This document shows, in pieces, positions 27,855-36,515 of a DNA stretch of 64,000 nt. A program made the position numbers and the translations under genes. Position 1 is the stretch's first letter; the number at the start of each line of letters is the position of its first letter. Where the stretch lies: the NCBI RefSeq assembly GCF_052048155.1, contig NZ_JBNAIK010000002.1, positions 1-64,000 of the forward strand. The letters run 5' to 3'. This DNA is from HIMB114 sp052048155. Its GTDB lineage: Bacteria; Pseudomonadota; Alphaproteobacteria; Pelagibacterales; Pelagibacteraceae. The notes beneath the pieces were generated by a model that worked only from the letters and a program-made list of their open reading frames with translations, was not told where the DNA came from and did no database searches.

Positions 27855-29030
27855 TTATTTGGATAAATAATCCAGAGCAGCTAATATGCCACCCTTTTTA
27901 AATGGAACTCCTGCTTTTGCTAAACCCATTTCAACGCCTGCTAAAGTTCCTGACAACATCAAGTCATTAAAGTCACCTAAATGACCGATTCTGAATACTT
28001 TACCTTTGACTTTATTAAGCCCCATACCAAGAGACATATTATAATTATCCAAAATAACTTTTCGCAGTGCGTCAGCATCATGACCGTCTGGCATCATAAC
28101 TGCTGTTAAAGAATTTGAATACTCTTCAGGATTTTTACAAAGAATTTCTAATCCCCAAGCTTTTACCGCAAGCCTTGTTGCTTCTGCATGTCTTTTGTGT
28201 CTTGCAAAAACATTTTCTAACCCTTCTTCAAGAAGCATATTAATTGCTTCGTCTAATCCGTAAAATAAATTTGTTGCAGGAGTGTAAGGAAAAAAACCAT
28301 TTTTATTATTATCTAACATTGGTTTCCAGTCCCAATAAGATTTTGGTAATTTAGAATTTTTATAAGCTTCTAATGCTTTTGAACTTATTGCATTAAAAGA
28401 CAACCCAGGTGGTAACAATAATCCTTTTTGAGATCCTCCAACTGTAACATCTACTTTCCATTCCTCATGTTTATAATCAATGGAAGCAAGCGAAGAAATA
28501 GTATCAACCATAAATAAAGCTGGATGATTTGCATTATCTATTGCTTTTCTAATTTCTCCAATTCTACTTGCAACGCCAGTTGAAGTTTCATTATGAACTA
28601 CAAAAACAGCTTTAATTTCTTTATTGGTGTCTTCTTTTAATTTCTTCTCAACGATCTCTGGATCAGCTCCAGTTCTCCAATCACCTTTGACAAAATCACT
28701 TTTTAACTTTAATTTCTCAGCAATATCCCACCACTTAGTAGAAAATTCACCGGTCTCAAACATCAATACCTTATCACCTTCATTTAAAGTATTAACGATT
28801 GCAGCTTCCCATGCTCCTGTTCCTGACCCTGGATAAATAATTACTGGTTCAGAGGTTTTAAAAATTAATTTAATTTTATCTAAAACTCTTTTGGCAATTT
28901 CAGCAAATTCTGGTCCTCTGTGGTCAATTGTCGGATAATCCATAGCCCTTAAAACTCTATCAGGCACATTTGTTGGTCCTGGAATCTGTAAAAAATGTTT
29001 ACCCGGTTGAAAAGAATTTGATTTAGGCAT
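27855..29030 (-). CDS. Serine-glyoxylate-type aminotransferase (class V PLP)
   Basis: Class V aminotransferase of the SgaA/alanine-glyoxylate family, expected to aminate glyoxylate to glycine with serine or a similar donor. The 391-residue protein begins GKHFLQIPGPTNVPDRVLRAM, typical of this group. It has the PLP-stacking region YPGSGTGAWEAA, Asp176 in MVDTISSLAS, and the Schiff-base Lys202 in GGSQKGLLLPPG. It is divergent from a FAD-linked 2-hydroxyacid dehydrogenase; the pair would convert glycolate to glycine. A related aspartate-glyoxylate aminotransferase (BhcA type) cannot be excluded. Confidence 0.8.
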   Translation of the reverse strand: MPKSNSFQPGKHFLQIPGPTNVPDRVLRAMDYPTIDHRGPEFAEIAKRVLDKIKLIFKTSEPVIIYPGSGTGAWEAAIVNTLNEGDKVLMFETGEFSTKWWDIAEKLKLKSDFVKGDWRTGADPEIVEKKLKEDTNKEIKAVFVVHNETSTGVASRIGEIRKAIDNANHPALFMVDTISSLASIDYKHEEWKVDVTVGGSQKGLLLPPGLSFNAISSKALEAYKNSKLPKSYWDWKPMLDNNKNGFFPYTPATNLFYGLDEAINMLLEEGLENVFARHKRHAEATRLAVKAWGLEILCKNPEEYSNSLTAVMMPDGHDADALRKVILDNYNMSLGMGLNKVKGKVFRIGHLGDFNDLMLSGTLAGVEMGLAKAGVPFKKGGILAALDYLSK

Positions 29031-29066
29031 ATGGCCTTATATGTTAAAGAAACTTCTTTAGCAATT

Positions 29067-31970
29067 ATGAAATTTAATGATCAACAAGCAGAAAAAATAG
29101 GAAAAGAAGTCCAAGGACTTGTTAAAGGCAAAGCGCTCTTCGATCCGTTTTCAAGAGGCAGATACAGCACTGACTCTTCTTTGTATCAGATTAAACCCAT
29201 CGGTGCAGTTTTGCCTAAAGATCATAATGATGTTTTAAGGCTAATGGAGTATTCTCAGAAAAATTCAATTCCTTTACTAGCAAGAGGAGGTGGAAGCTCA
29301 CAATGCGGACAAACTGTAAGTGAAGCCATTGTATTAGACTACTCAAAACATCAAAACCAAGTTTTGGAACTTAATGTAGAAGAAAAATATGTTTGGGTTC
29401 AGCCTGGAATAGTACTCGATACTTTAAATTCTTATTTAAAACAATTTGGTCTTTGGTTTCCAGTAGATGTATCTACAAGCAGCAGAGCAACTATTGGAGG
29501 AATGACGGGTAACAACAGCTGTGGCTCTAGATCTTTGTATTATGGAAATATGGTTAATAATGTTCTTGCTGTTGAAGCCATATTAGATGATGGAACTATT
29601 CATACTTTTGAGGACATCAATAAAAACTATCTTGAAGCAAAAAATGATCAAAATAGACAATATGAAATAATTAAAAAATTTTTAGATCTAAGAGAGAATG
29701 TTAAAGATGATATTTCTCAATTTTGGCCTCAAACACAAAGAAGAGTTGGTGGATACAATATAGATTTAATTAATCCTGATGGTTTTAATACTTCTAATAT
29801 CTTAGTTGGTTCTGAAGGAACATTATCATTATTTAATAAAATTAAACTTAAACTTTCTCCAATACCAAAACAAAAAGTTTTAGGTGTTTGCTATTTTGAA
29901 AGTTTTGCACAGGCGATGGAATTAACAAAAGAAATGGTAAAATTAAAACCTACCACTGTAGAACTTTTAGATCATAATTTAATTGATCTTGCCAAACAAA
30001 TTCCAATTTATGCAGAAAGTATAAAAAAATATATTTTAGGTAATCCAGAAGCAGTTCTCATGGTAGAATTCATTGATGATGATTTGGATCTTGCAAGGTC
30101 TAAATTAAAAGATTTAGAAAGTTTAGTAAGAGCGCAAAATTCAAATAACAATTATAAGAGTTATGAAGATTTATCAGACCAAAAAGAAATTTTTGAAATT
30201 AGAAAAGCAGGCTTAAATATTTTAATGTCTTTAAAAGGAGACAAAAAGCCAGTCGCTTTCATTGAAGACTGTGCAGTAACCTTAGATCATTTGGCTGATT
30301 ACACATCAAGATTAAAAGATGTTTTTGCAAAATATAACACGAGCGGGATGTTTTATGCTCATGCTTCGGTTGGCACTTTACATGTAAGGCCTGTACTTAA
30401 CATGAAATCAGATCAAGATATTAAAAACATGAAAGCAATTGCTGATGAAGCCTTTAACATGGTTAAAGAATACAGAGGATCGCACTCTGGGGAACATGGT
30501 GATGGAATTGTCAGGTCTGAGTTTCATGAAAAAATGTTTGGTAAAAAAATATTAAATGCTTTTGAAGAAATCAAAGATACTTTTGATAAAAAAAACTTAT
30601 TAAACCCTCACAAAATTGTAAGAGCATATAAATCAAATGATAGATCTTTGATGAGATACAAATCTGATTACAAAGCAGAAAATATCTCAACTCATTATGA
30701 TTGGTCTGACTGGGGTCAGTTTTCTGATGCAGTAGAAATGTGTAACAATAACGGGGCGTGTAGAAAATTAGACTCAGGAGTAATGTGCCCTTCTTATAGA
30801 GTTACTAAAGAAGAAAAAGATTTAGTGAGAGGAAGAGCGAATACATTAAGGTTAGCATTATCTAATCAATTACCAAAAGGATCATTTGTTTCAAAAGGCA
30901 TGTATGAAACAATGGAACTATGTGTAAGTTGCAAAGCTTGCCAAAGAGAATGTCCAATGTCTGTAGATATGGCTAAAATGAAGAGTGAATTTTTATCACA
31001 CTATTACAAAAAGTTTTCAATGAGCATCAAAGATAAAGTGATTTCAAATATGCCAAAACTAATTTGGTTATTAAAAATTTCAAATCCAATTGTTAATTTT
31101 TTAAACAAAGTTCCTATTATCAGCCAAATCATTGAATGGTTTGGTTTTTCTTCAAAAAGATCTCTACCAATTGTTGAAAATCAAAGTCCACTTAGAGAAA
31201 TTTATAATTCTCAGCCGAATTTAGAAAAAAAAGTAATTTTGTTTGCAGATACTTTTAATATTAACTTTGAAATAAAAAATCTAATGTATGCAATTCGAGT
31301 TATAAATAAATTTGGTTATCAAGCTATCATACCGAGTTTTCAAAATGATAATTTGGATAGACCTCTTTGTTGCGGAAGAACCTATATTTCTATGGGTCAA
31401 CTAGATAAAGCTAAAAATGAATTAGAAAGGTTTACGAGTTACATAACTGAAAATGGATATAACGAGCTTCCAGTCATTGGTATTGAGCCTTCGTGTTTAT
31501 TAACCTTTAATGATGAGTTTAAATCTTTTTCAAAATTAAATGGTCGAGACAAAATCAAAAATAGTTTTTTATTGCTAGAAGAGTTTGTCTTAAATGAAAT
31601 AAAAAATGGTAACCAAATCAAACCCAAAGATTTTGATAAAAAAGTCCTCATCCACGGACATTGTCATCAAAAATCACAAAATAGAACCAAAGGTCTTACT
31701 GGTTTGCTTAATGAATTAAATATTAAAAACTCAATGATTGATAGTAGTTGTTGTGGAATGGCTGGATCCTTTGGATATAGCTCAAAGCATTATGATGTTT
31801 CAAAAAAGATGGCGCATCTCACTTTGATACCTGCGATTAACAATTCAACAGAAGATGATTATGTAGTTGCTAATGGTACAAGTTGCAGACATCAAATATC
31901 AGATTTTTCTAATAAAAAACCAAAGCATATTTCTGAATTATTATTCAATTTATTTGAAACAATAAATTAA
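29067..31970 (+). CDS. Fused FAD-linked oxidase / Fe-S 2-hydroxyacid dehydrogenase (GlcD+GlcF-like)
   Basis: Large flavo-iron-sulfur protein of 967 residues (979 from an alternative ATG at 29031, which would leave no base between the two divergent genes; hence the choice of 29067). In order, it has a PCMH-type FAD domain (LARGGGSSQCGQTV; ATIGGMTGNNSCGSRS), a GlcD-type C-terminal domain with HSGEHGDGIVRSEF, a 4Fe-4S motif CVSCKACQRECP with an earlier Cys set, and two CCG domains (CCGRTYISMG, CCGMAGSFGY). The architecture is that of YdiJ-like D-2-hydroxyglutarate or D-lactate dehydrogenases; glycolate is suggested only by the divergent glyoxylate aminotransferase. Confidence 0.82.
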   Translation: MKFNDQQAEKIGKEVQGLVKGKALFDPFSRGRYSTDSSLYQIKPIGAVLPKDHNDVLRLMEYSQKNSIPLLARGGGSSQCGQTVSEAIVLDYSKHQNQVLELNVEEKYVWVQPGIVLDTLNSYLKQFGLWFPVDVSTSSRATIGGMTGNNSCGSRSLYYGNMVNNVLAVEAILDDGTIHTFEDINKNYLEAKNDQNRQYEIIKKFLDLRENVKDDISQFWPQTQRRVGGYNIDLINPDGFNTSNILVGSEGTLSLFNKIKLKLSPIPKQKVLGVCYFESFAQAMELTKEMVKLKPTTVELLDHNLIDLAKQIPIYAESIKKYILGNPEAVLMVEFIDDDLDLARSKLKDLESLVRAQNSNNNYKSYEDLSDQKEIFEIRKAGLNILMSLKGDKKPVAFIEDCAVTLDHLADYTSRLKDVFAKYNTSGMFYAHASVGTLHVRPVLNMKSDQDIKNMKAIADEAFNMVKEYRGSHSGEHGDGIVRSEFHEKMFGKKILNAFEEIKDTFDKKNLLNPHKIVRAYKSNDRSLMRYKSDYKAENISTHYDWSDWGQFSDAVEMCNNNGACRKLDSGVMCPSYRVTKEEKDLVRGRANTLRLALSNQLPKGSFVSKGMYETMELCVSCKACQRECPMSVDMAKMKSEFLSHYYKKFSMSIKDKVISNMPKLIWLLKISNPIVNFLNKVPIISQIIEWFGFSSKRSLPIVENQSPLREIYNSQPNLEKKVILFADTFNINFEIKNLMYAIRVINKFGYQAIIPSFQNDNLDRPLCCGRTYISMGQLDKAKNELERFTSYITENGYNELPVIGIEPSCLLTFNDEFKSFSKLNGRDKIKNSFLLLEEFVLNEIKNGNQIKPKDFDKKVLIHGHCHQKSQNRTKGLTGLLNELNIKNSMIDSSCCGMAGSFGYSSKHYDVSKKMAHLTLIPAINNSTEDDYVVANGTSCRHQISDFSNKKPKHISELLFNLFETIN

Positions 31971-31972
31971 TA

Positions 31973-32896
31973 ATGAAAAATACTATAGTTAAAATTACAG
32001 AAGATATTAAAGATATCTGTATACCACTTTATAAAATCTTAATTCCATTCGTATTCATCGTTAAACTTTTAGAAATTTCGGGAGTCATAGAATTTTTAGC
32101 AGAATTAATTCAACCATTAATGTCTTTGGTTGGTTTAACTCCAGAACTCGGCTTAGTTTTAGTAACTGCCATTTTAGTAAATATGTATGCTGCAATTGTA
32201 TTATTTATAAATCTAATACCAATTTTAGATGTGAATGTTGCGCAAGTAACAATATTAACGACTATGATATTGGTATGTCATAATATTCCAATTGAAAGTG
32301 CGGTTTGTAAGGCTGCAGGAATAAGCTTTACTTACACAGCAGTACTTAGGTTTTTTTCAGCTTTTTTATTAGGTTTTATCCTAAAATTAATTTATTTTAA
32401 TTTTGAGTTATTGATGGAGCCTTTTGATACACTTGTAAAATTGGATCCATTGCCTACAGAATTTTGGCCCTGGTTATACTATCAGTTTGTAAACCTTGTT
32501 TATGTTTTTTTCATTGTTTGCATCATGGTAATCATTTTAGAAATCCTAAAAAAAATCGGTATTGAGAGACTATTTGAAATTATTTTTGTACCTCCTTTAA
32601 AATTATTTGGCATACAAAAAGAAGCAATGAATATTATTATAGTTGGTATGACTATCGGAATTCAATATGGAGGTGGTATTTTAATTAAAGATGTTAAGTC
32701 TGGGAAAATAGATAAGCAAAGTGTTTTTCTAGCAGTATCGCTACTAAATCTTCTTCATGCTATTATTGAAGATACTATCTTGATGGCGCTTATTGGTGGT
32801 CATATCTCAGGAATATTATTTGCAAGAATAATTTTTAGTTTAGTCTTAAGTTATTTCATATTTATGATTTACAAAAGATACTTTAAAGCTGTATAA
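31973..32896 (+). CDS. Gate-domain (nucleoside-recognition-like) membrane protein
   Basis: Integral membrane protein of 307 residues with about eight hydrophobic segments. It resembles the Gate (nucleoside recognition) family: two repeats, each with a long amphipathic stretch and a G-rich turn (VNMYAAIVLFINL in the first; TIGIQYGGGILIKDV in the second). It has no full CNT/NupC architecture. It starts 2 nt after the FAD/Fe-S enzyme stop and is probably co-transcribed with it, so it may carry a small organic substrate or support that enzyme. The function is not established. Confidence 0.6.
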   Translation: MKNTIVKITEDIKDICIPLYKILIPFVFIVKLLEISGVIEFLAELIQPLMSLVGLTPELGLVLVTAILVNMYAAIVLFINLIPILDVNVAQVTILTTMILVCHNIPIESAVCKAAGISFTYTAVLRFFSAFLLGFILKLIYFNFELLMEPFDTLVKLDPLPTEFWPWLYYQFVNLVYVFFIVCIMVIILEILKKIGIERLFEIIFVPPLKLFGIQKEAMNIIIVGMTIGIQYGGGILIKDVKSGKIDKQSVFLAVSLLNLLHAIIEDTILMALIGGHISGILFARIIFSLVLSYFIFMIYKRYFKAV

Positions 32897-32902
32897 GCTG
32901 CT

Positions 32903-33877
32903 ATGGTTAAAGTTGTAGAAATTACAGAATTTGGTGATCCTTCAGTTCTAAAAATAACAAATAAAGATACTCCTAAATTACAGGCAAACGAAGTTCTAGT
33001 TGAAAATAAATCTATTGGTTTAAACTTTATTGATACTTATCACAGATCAGGGCTTTACCCTATTCCACTTCCGTCTGGAATTGGTTTAGAAGCTGCTGGA
33101 ATTGTAAAAGAAATTGGATCTGATGTTAAACTTTTAAAAGTTGGTGATCATGTATCACACGCTTCAATGCCAATTGGCGCGTACTCCGAAATGCAAGTGA
33201 TGCCAGAAGCTAAATTAGTAAAAGTACCTAAAGAGATCAGTGTTGAAGATGCGGGCGCTATTACATTAAAAGGCATGACATGCGAATATTTACTTCATAG
33301 AGCCTATAAAGTGACTAAAGATGATACAATACTGTACCATGCTGCGGCAGGTGGTGTTGGTCAAATTTTTTGTCAATGGGCTAAATCGATTGGCTGTACT
33401 TTAATTGGTACTGTTGGATCAGATGAAAAAATTGAGATTGCAAAAAAAAATGGATGCAATCATGTTATTAATTATTCTACTCAAGACTTTGCCAAAGAAG
33501 TTTTGGAAATAACAAACGGCAAAGGTGTTGATGCTGTCTATGATGGTGTTGGATTAAGTACTTTTGAAAAATCTTTAGAAGCAATTAAATTAAGAGGAAT
33601 GTTTTTATCATTTGGTAATGCTTCTGGCATGGTGGCAAATCTTGATGTCAAAAAACATTTGGCGCCTAAAGCTATCTTTTTTACAAGACCTTCTGTTATG
33701 CCTTACACAGCTACACGACCAGAATTAGAACTTTCTGCTGATAGAGTATTTACTGCGATGAAAGAAGGAAAAATTAAAATAGATATTGCACATAAATATT
33801 CCCTTGACGAAGCTCAAAAAGCACATGAAGACTTACATGCAAGGAAACTGCTTGGACCTGCAATCTTTACTCCTTAA
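32903..33877 (+). CDS. NADPH:quinone oxidoreductase (zinc-free MDR family)
   Basis: A medium-chain dehydrogenase/reductase of the quinone oxidoreductase type, which reduces quinones or enones with NADPH. The 324-residue protein has the N-terminal GroES-like domain (GLNFIDTYHRSGLYP; GLEAAGIVKEIG) and a Rossmann domain with HAAAGGVGQIFCQWA. The catalytic zinc ligands and the structural-zinc Cys cluster of alcohol dehydrogenases are absent. It is the last gene of a plus-strand trio and converges on the rhodopsin gene after 6 nt. Confidence 0.88.
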   Translation: MVKVVEITEFGDPSVLKITNKDTPKLQANEVLVENKSIGLNFIDTYHRSGLYPIPLPSGIGLEAAGIVKEIGSDVKLLKVGDHVSHASMPIGAYSEMQVMPEAKLVKVPKEISVEDAGAITLKGMTCEYLLHRAYKVTKDDTILYHAAAGGVGQIFCQWAKSIGCTLIGTVGSDEKIEIAKKNGCNHVINYSTQDFAKEVLEITNGKGVDAVYDGVGLSTFEKSLEAIKLRGMFLSFGNASGMVANLDVKKHLAPKAIFFTRPSVMPYTATRPELELSADRVFTAMKEGKIKIDIAHKYSLDEAQKAHEDLHARKLLGPAIFTP

Positions 33878-33883
33878 TATTTT

Positions 33884-34633
33884 TTAAGATTTTTTTGATA
33901 GTTTTTTTGCACAAGAAAAACAAATTAATGCAAATCCAACTTTATTAAATAAGTCACCAAAGTTATAAATCATTTCTCTTATTAAAGCAGTGTCAGATGC
34001 ACCGTCCCAAAAAGATACAAAAAGCCCCAAAGGATAAATTGCCCATCCATAAATGATTAATTTTTGTACAAAGCCCAAGCATTTTAAACAATAATCTGAA
34101 TTTCTTTGATCATTGACTTTTATAACCTGGCCAGGCAAAACTTTTATAAAAATATAGATAATTCCACCCCAGCAAGCAGTACCTAACCCAAATAAAAAAT
34201 ATGAGAATACATAGGTGCCTGAAACCATTGGCATCCAACCATTAGAATATGCACTTTCTGAAAAATAACCTGACGTTATCATTAAAAAATTTAAACTAAT
34301 TGTTAAAATCACTATTGGTTTTGCATATCTACTTAGCTTCGTTAAAACAAAATACGTATAAAGCATTAACGGTGTAGCTATTAACCAAGTTATGTACCTA
34401 TATTCTGTTGGAAAATTTAAATCAGGTTTTGATAAATTTTCTATAGTAAAAAACTCTCTCATATTAAAATACTCGATTACAGCAAGTGCGGTAGTTAAAA
34501 TTGCAAAGGTTGAAACTGGTTTATATTCATCACTTAATCTATATCTCTCAAGTAAAAAATAAAGTGTTGCTGCTATCATTGTAATAAGAGCAAACTCAAA
34601 AGTGTAAGATGTTATTAATCCTAATACATTCAT
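33884..34633 (-). CDS. TAT rhodopsin (SAR11-type microbial rhodopsin)
   Basis: Seven-helix retinal protein of 249 residues. Helix C reads RYITWLIATPLMLYT: the proteorhodopsin proton acceptor Asp97 is Thr82, the Thr101 position is Ala86, and the proton donor Glu108 is Thr93. This Thr-Ala-Thr set is the signature of TAT rhodopsin, described from SAR11 HIMB114 and reported there not to pump but to respond to UV/visible light and pH. The Schiff-base Lys231 and counterion Asp227 are kept in GDLFNKVGFAL. A ribosome-binding site (AAAGGGA) lies in the last codons of the upstream small gene, whose stop overlaps this ATG (TAATG). Confidence 0.93.
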   Translation of the reverse strand: MNVLGLITSYTFEFALITMIAATLYFLLERYRLSDEYKPVSTFAILTTALAVIEYFNMREFFTIENLSKPDLNFPTEYRYITWLIATPLMLYTYFVLTKLSRYAKPIVILTISLNFLMITSGYFSESAYSNGWMPMVSGTYVFSYFLFGLGTACWGGIIYIFIKVLPGQVIKVNDQRNSDYCLKCLGFVQKLIIYGWAIYPLGLFVSFWDGASDTALIREMIYNFGDLFNKVGFALICFSCAKKLSKKS

Positions 34634-34803
34634 TATTTATCCCTTTCGATGTCATCAAAAATATCTAAATTTGTATAAATCGCGATCACTCCACTTAAAA
34701 TCATCAAAAAAATTAAAATTGCTGTAAAAATATCTTTTGGCAGGATGATAGCTAAAATTGCCAGACCTAAAAAACCAACTGGTGCTAAAGATTTAAAATT
34801 CAT
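34633..34803 (-). CDS. Small two-helix membrane protein linked to TAT rhodopsin
   Basis: A 56-residue frame (starts MNFKSLAPVG, ends DIFDDIERDK). It has two hydrophobic segments, about residues 8-21 (VGFLGLAILAIIL) and 25-43 (FTAILIFLMILSGVIAIY), joined by a tight LPKD turn, then an acidic tail. Its ATG is 2 nt after the stop of the upstream dehydratase gene, and its stop overlaps the rhodopsin ATG (TAATG); its final codons provide the rhodopsin ribosome-binding site. I recognise no family. The exact fit between two real genes, with no spare bases, is the main evidence that it is translated. Confidence 0.72.
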   Translation of the reverse strand: MNFKSLAPVGFLGLAILAIILPKDIFTAILIFLMILSGVIAIYTNLDIFDDIERDK

Positions 34804-34805
34804 TT

Positions 34806-36515
34806 TTATTTCTTATATTTTAAAAAATCAAAATCACAACCTTCATCTGCCTGCAAAACAGTGTCGTAATAAAGTTTTAAATATCCTCTTTTAATTATTG
34901 GTGCCTTGATTTTTGTATTCTTGAGTCTTTTTTCTAATTCTTTCTTTGACAATAAAACATTTAAAGATTTATTTTTTACACTTAATTTAATTTTATCACC
35001 TGTTTTTAATATAGAAAATGGTCCTCCAACTGCAGATTCTGGTGAAACATGAAGAATAATCGTTCCAAATGCAGTACCGCTCATTCTTCCATCTGAAATT
35101 CTAATCATGTCTTTTACACCACTTTTTAATATTTTTTTTGGGATAGGCAGATAGCCAGCTTCTGGCATGCCATAAATTGTTTTCGGACCAATATTTTTAA
35201 GTACTAAAATATCATCTTTAGTAATTTTTAATTTTGGATCATCAATTTTTTTGGTCATTTCTTTAATGTCTTCAAATACAAAAGCCATTCCAGTTTTTTC
35301 GAATAATTTTTTATCTGCTGCTGATCTTTTTAATATTGCGCCTTTAGGGCAAATGTTTCCAAACAATGAAACTAAGCCACCTTGTTTTTCAAAAGGTTTC
35401 TTTTTTGATCTGATAACTTCTTGATCATGAAAACAATTAGAGTTTTCTTTTATCACTGAACTTAGTTTTTTACCCTCAATTGTGAAAGTTTCTTTTTTTA
35501 ATAAACTTTGAAGTTCTTTTAAAACAACTTTCATTCCACCTGCATGATAAAAATCTTCCATATAGTAACTTCCTGTTGGCTTTAAATTTACGAGAACAGG
35601 TGTTTTGTTACTTATTTGGTTAAATTTTTTAAGATCAATATTTATTCCAGCTCTTCCTGCAATAGCAGTTAAGTGAACAATAGCATTAGTTGATCCACCT
35701 AATGCTAAAAGAACCACTAAGGCGTTATAAATATCTTTTTCATTAATTTTTTTTATCTTTTTAATTTTTTTGTTTGCTATTTTTGCTGCAACTTCTCCTG
35801 TTTGTTCGGCTAACTTTAACCTTTCAGAATATACTGCAGGAACACTTGAGGCATCTGGCAAACATAAACCCATGGTTTCCACAAGACATGCTACGGTACT
35901 TGCAGTTCCCATAACCGCACATGTTCCAGAACTCGCCGCCAACTTACCTTCTACTTCTTTTATTTTTTGATCAGAAATCTCTCCGCCTCGATATTTTCCC
36001 CAATATCTTCTGCAATCAGTACACGCGCCTAATCTTTCATTTTCATATTTATTTGTAATCATTGGACCAGCTGGCATAACAACATAAGGTTTTCCTGCAG
36101 AAATTGCCCCCATGATCATTGCTGGTAAAGTTTTGTCACAACCTCCAAGTAATACAACAACGTCTACAGGCTGCGCCCTAATCATTTCCTCAACATCCAT
36201 AGACATCAAGTTTCTAAACATCATACTAGTTGGTGATAAATAAACTTCTCCTAATGATATGACTGGAAAATCAACTCCTAAACAATTTTGGCTTTGAATG
36301 CCTCTTTTTAAAGCCTCGATCATTTCTGGAAAATGTCTATGGCAACTATTTAATCCACTTGCAGTATTTACGATACCTACAATTGGTTTGTTTAAAGACT
36401 CGGTTGTGTACCCCATCGATCTAGCAAAAGATCTTCTTAGATATGAAGAAAACTCTTTGTCTCCATAATTTGTGAGACTTTTGTCAATTCCTTGGTCTTT
36501 GATTTTTTTTGCCAT
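34806..36515 (-). CDS. IlvD/Edd-family dehydratase, sugar-acid type
   Basis: Fe-S dehydratase that removes water from 2,3-dihydroxy acids to give 2-keto-3-deoxy acids. In 569 residues it shows LNSCHRHFPEM, GGCDKTLPAMIMGA and SSGTCAVMGTASTVACL, with the three cluster cysteines expected in the family, and SDGRMSGTAFG near the C-terminus. The GTC-MGTAST version, and the ACTDCRRYWGKYRGGEI segment, resemble arabinonate/xylonate-type dehydratases rather than biosynthetic IlvD. Its ATG overlaps the aldehyde dehydrogenase stop (TAATG). The substrate is unknown. Confidence 0.82.
   Translation of the reverse strand: MAKKIKDQGIDKSLTNYGDKEFSSYLRRSFARSMGYTTESLNKPIVGIVNTASGLNSCHRHFPEMIEALKRGIQSQNCLGVDFPVISLGEVYLSPTSMMFRNLMSMDVEEMIRAQPVDVVVLLGGCDKTLPAMIMGAISAGKPYVVMPAGPMITNKYENERLGACTDCRRYWGKYRGGEISDQKIKEVEGKLAASSGTCAVMGTASTVACLVETMGLCLPDASSVPAVYSERLKLAEQTGEVAAKIANKKIKKIKKINEKDIYNALVVLLALGGSTNAIVHLTAIAGRAGINIDLKKFNQISNKTPVLVNLKPTGSYYMEDFYHAGGMKVVLKELQSLLKKETFTIEGKKLSSVIKENSNCFHDQEVIRSKKKPFEKQGGLVSLFGNICPKGAILKRSAADKKLFEKTGMAFVFEDIKEMTKKIDDPKLKITKDDILVLKNIGPKTIYGMPEAGYLPIPKKILKSGVKDMIRISDGRMSGTAFGTIILHVSPESAVGGPFSILKTGDKIKLSVKNKSLNVLLSKKELEKRLKNTKIKAPIIKRGYLKLYYDTVLQADEGCDFDFLKYKK

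Noticed and set aside
33884..34633. Calling the rhodopsin a proteorhodopsin proton pump
   Set aside because: The acceptor and donor carboxylates are both threonine (Thr82, Thr93) and position 86 is Ala, so it lacks the DTE motif; the TAT type fits exactly, including residue numbering.
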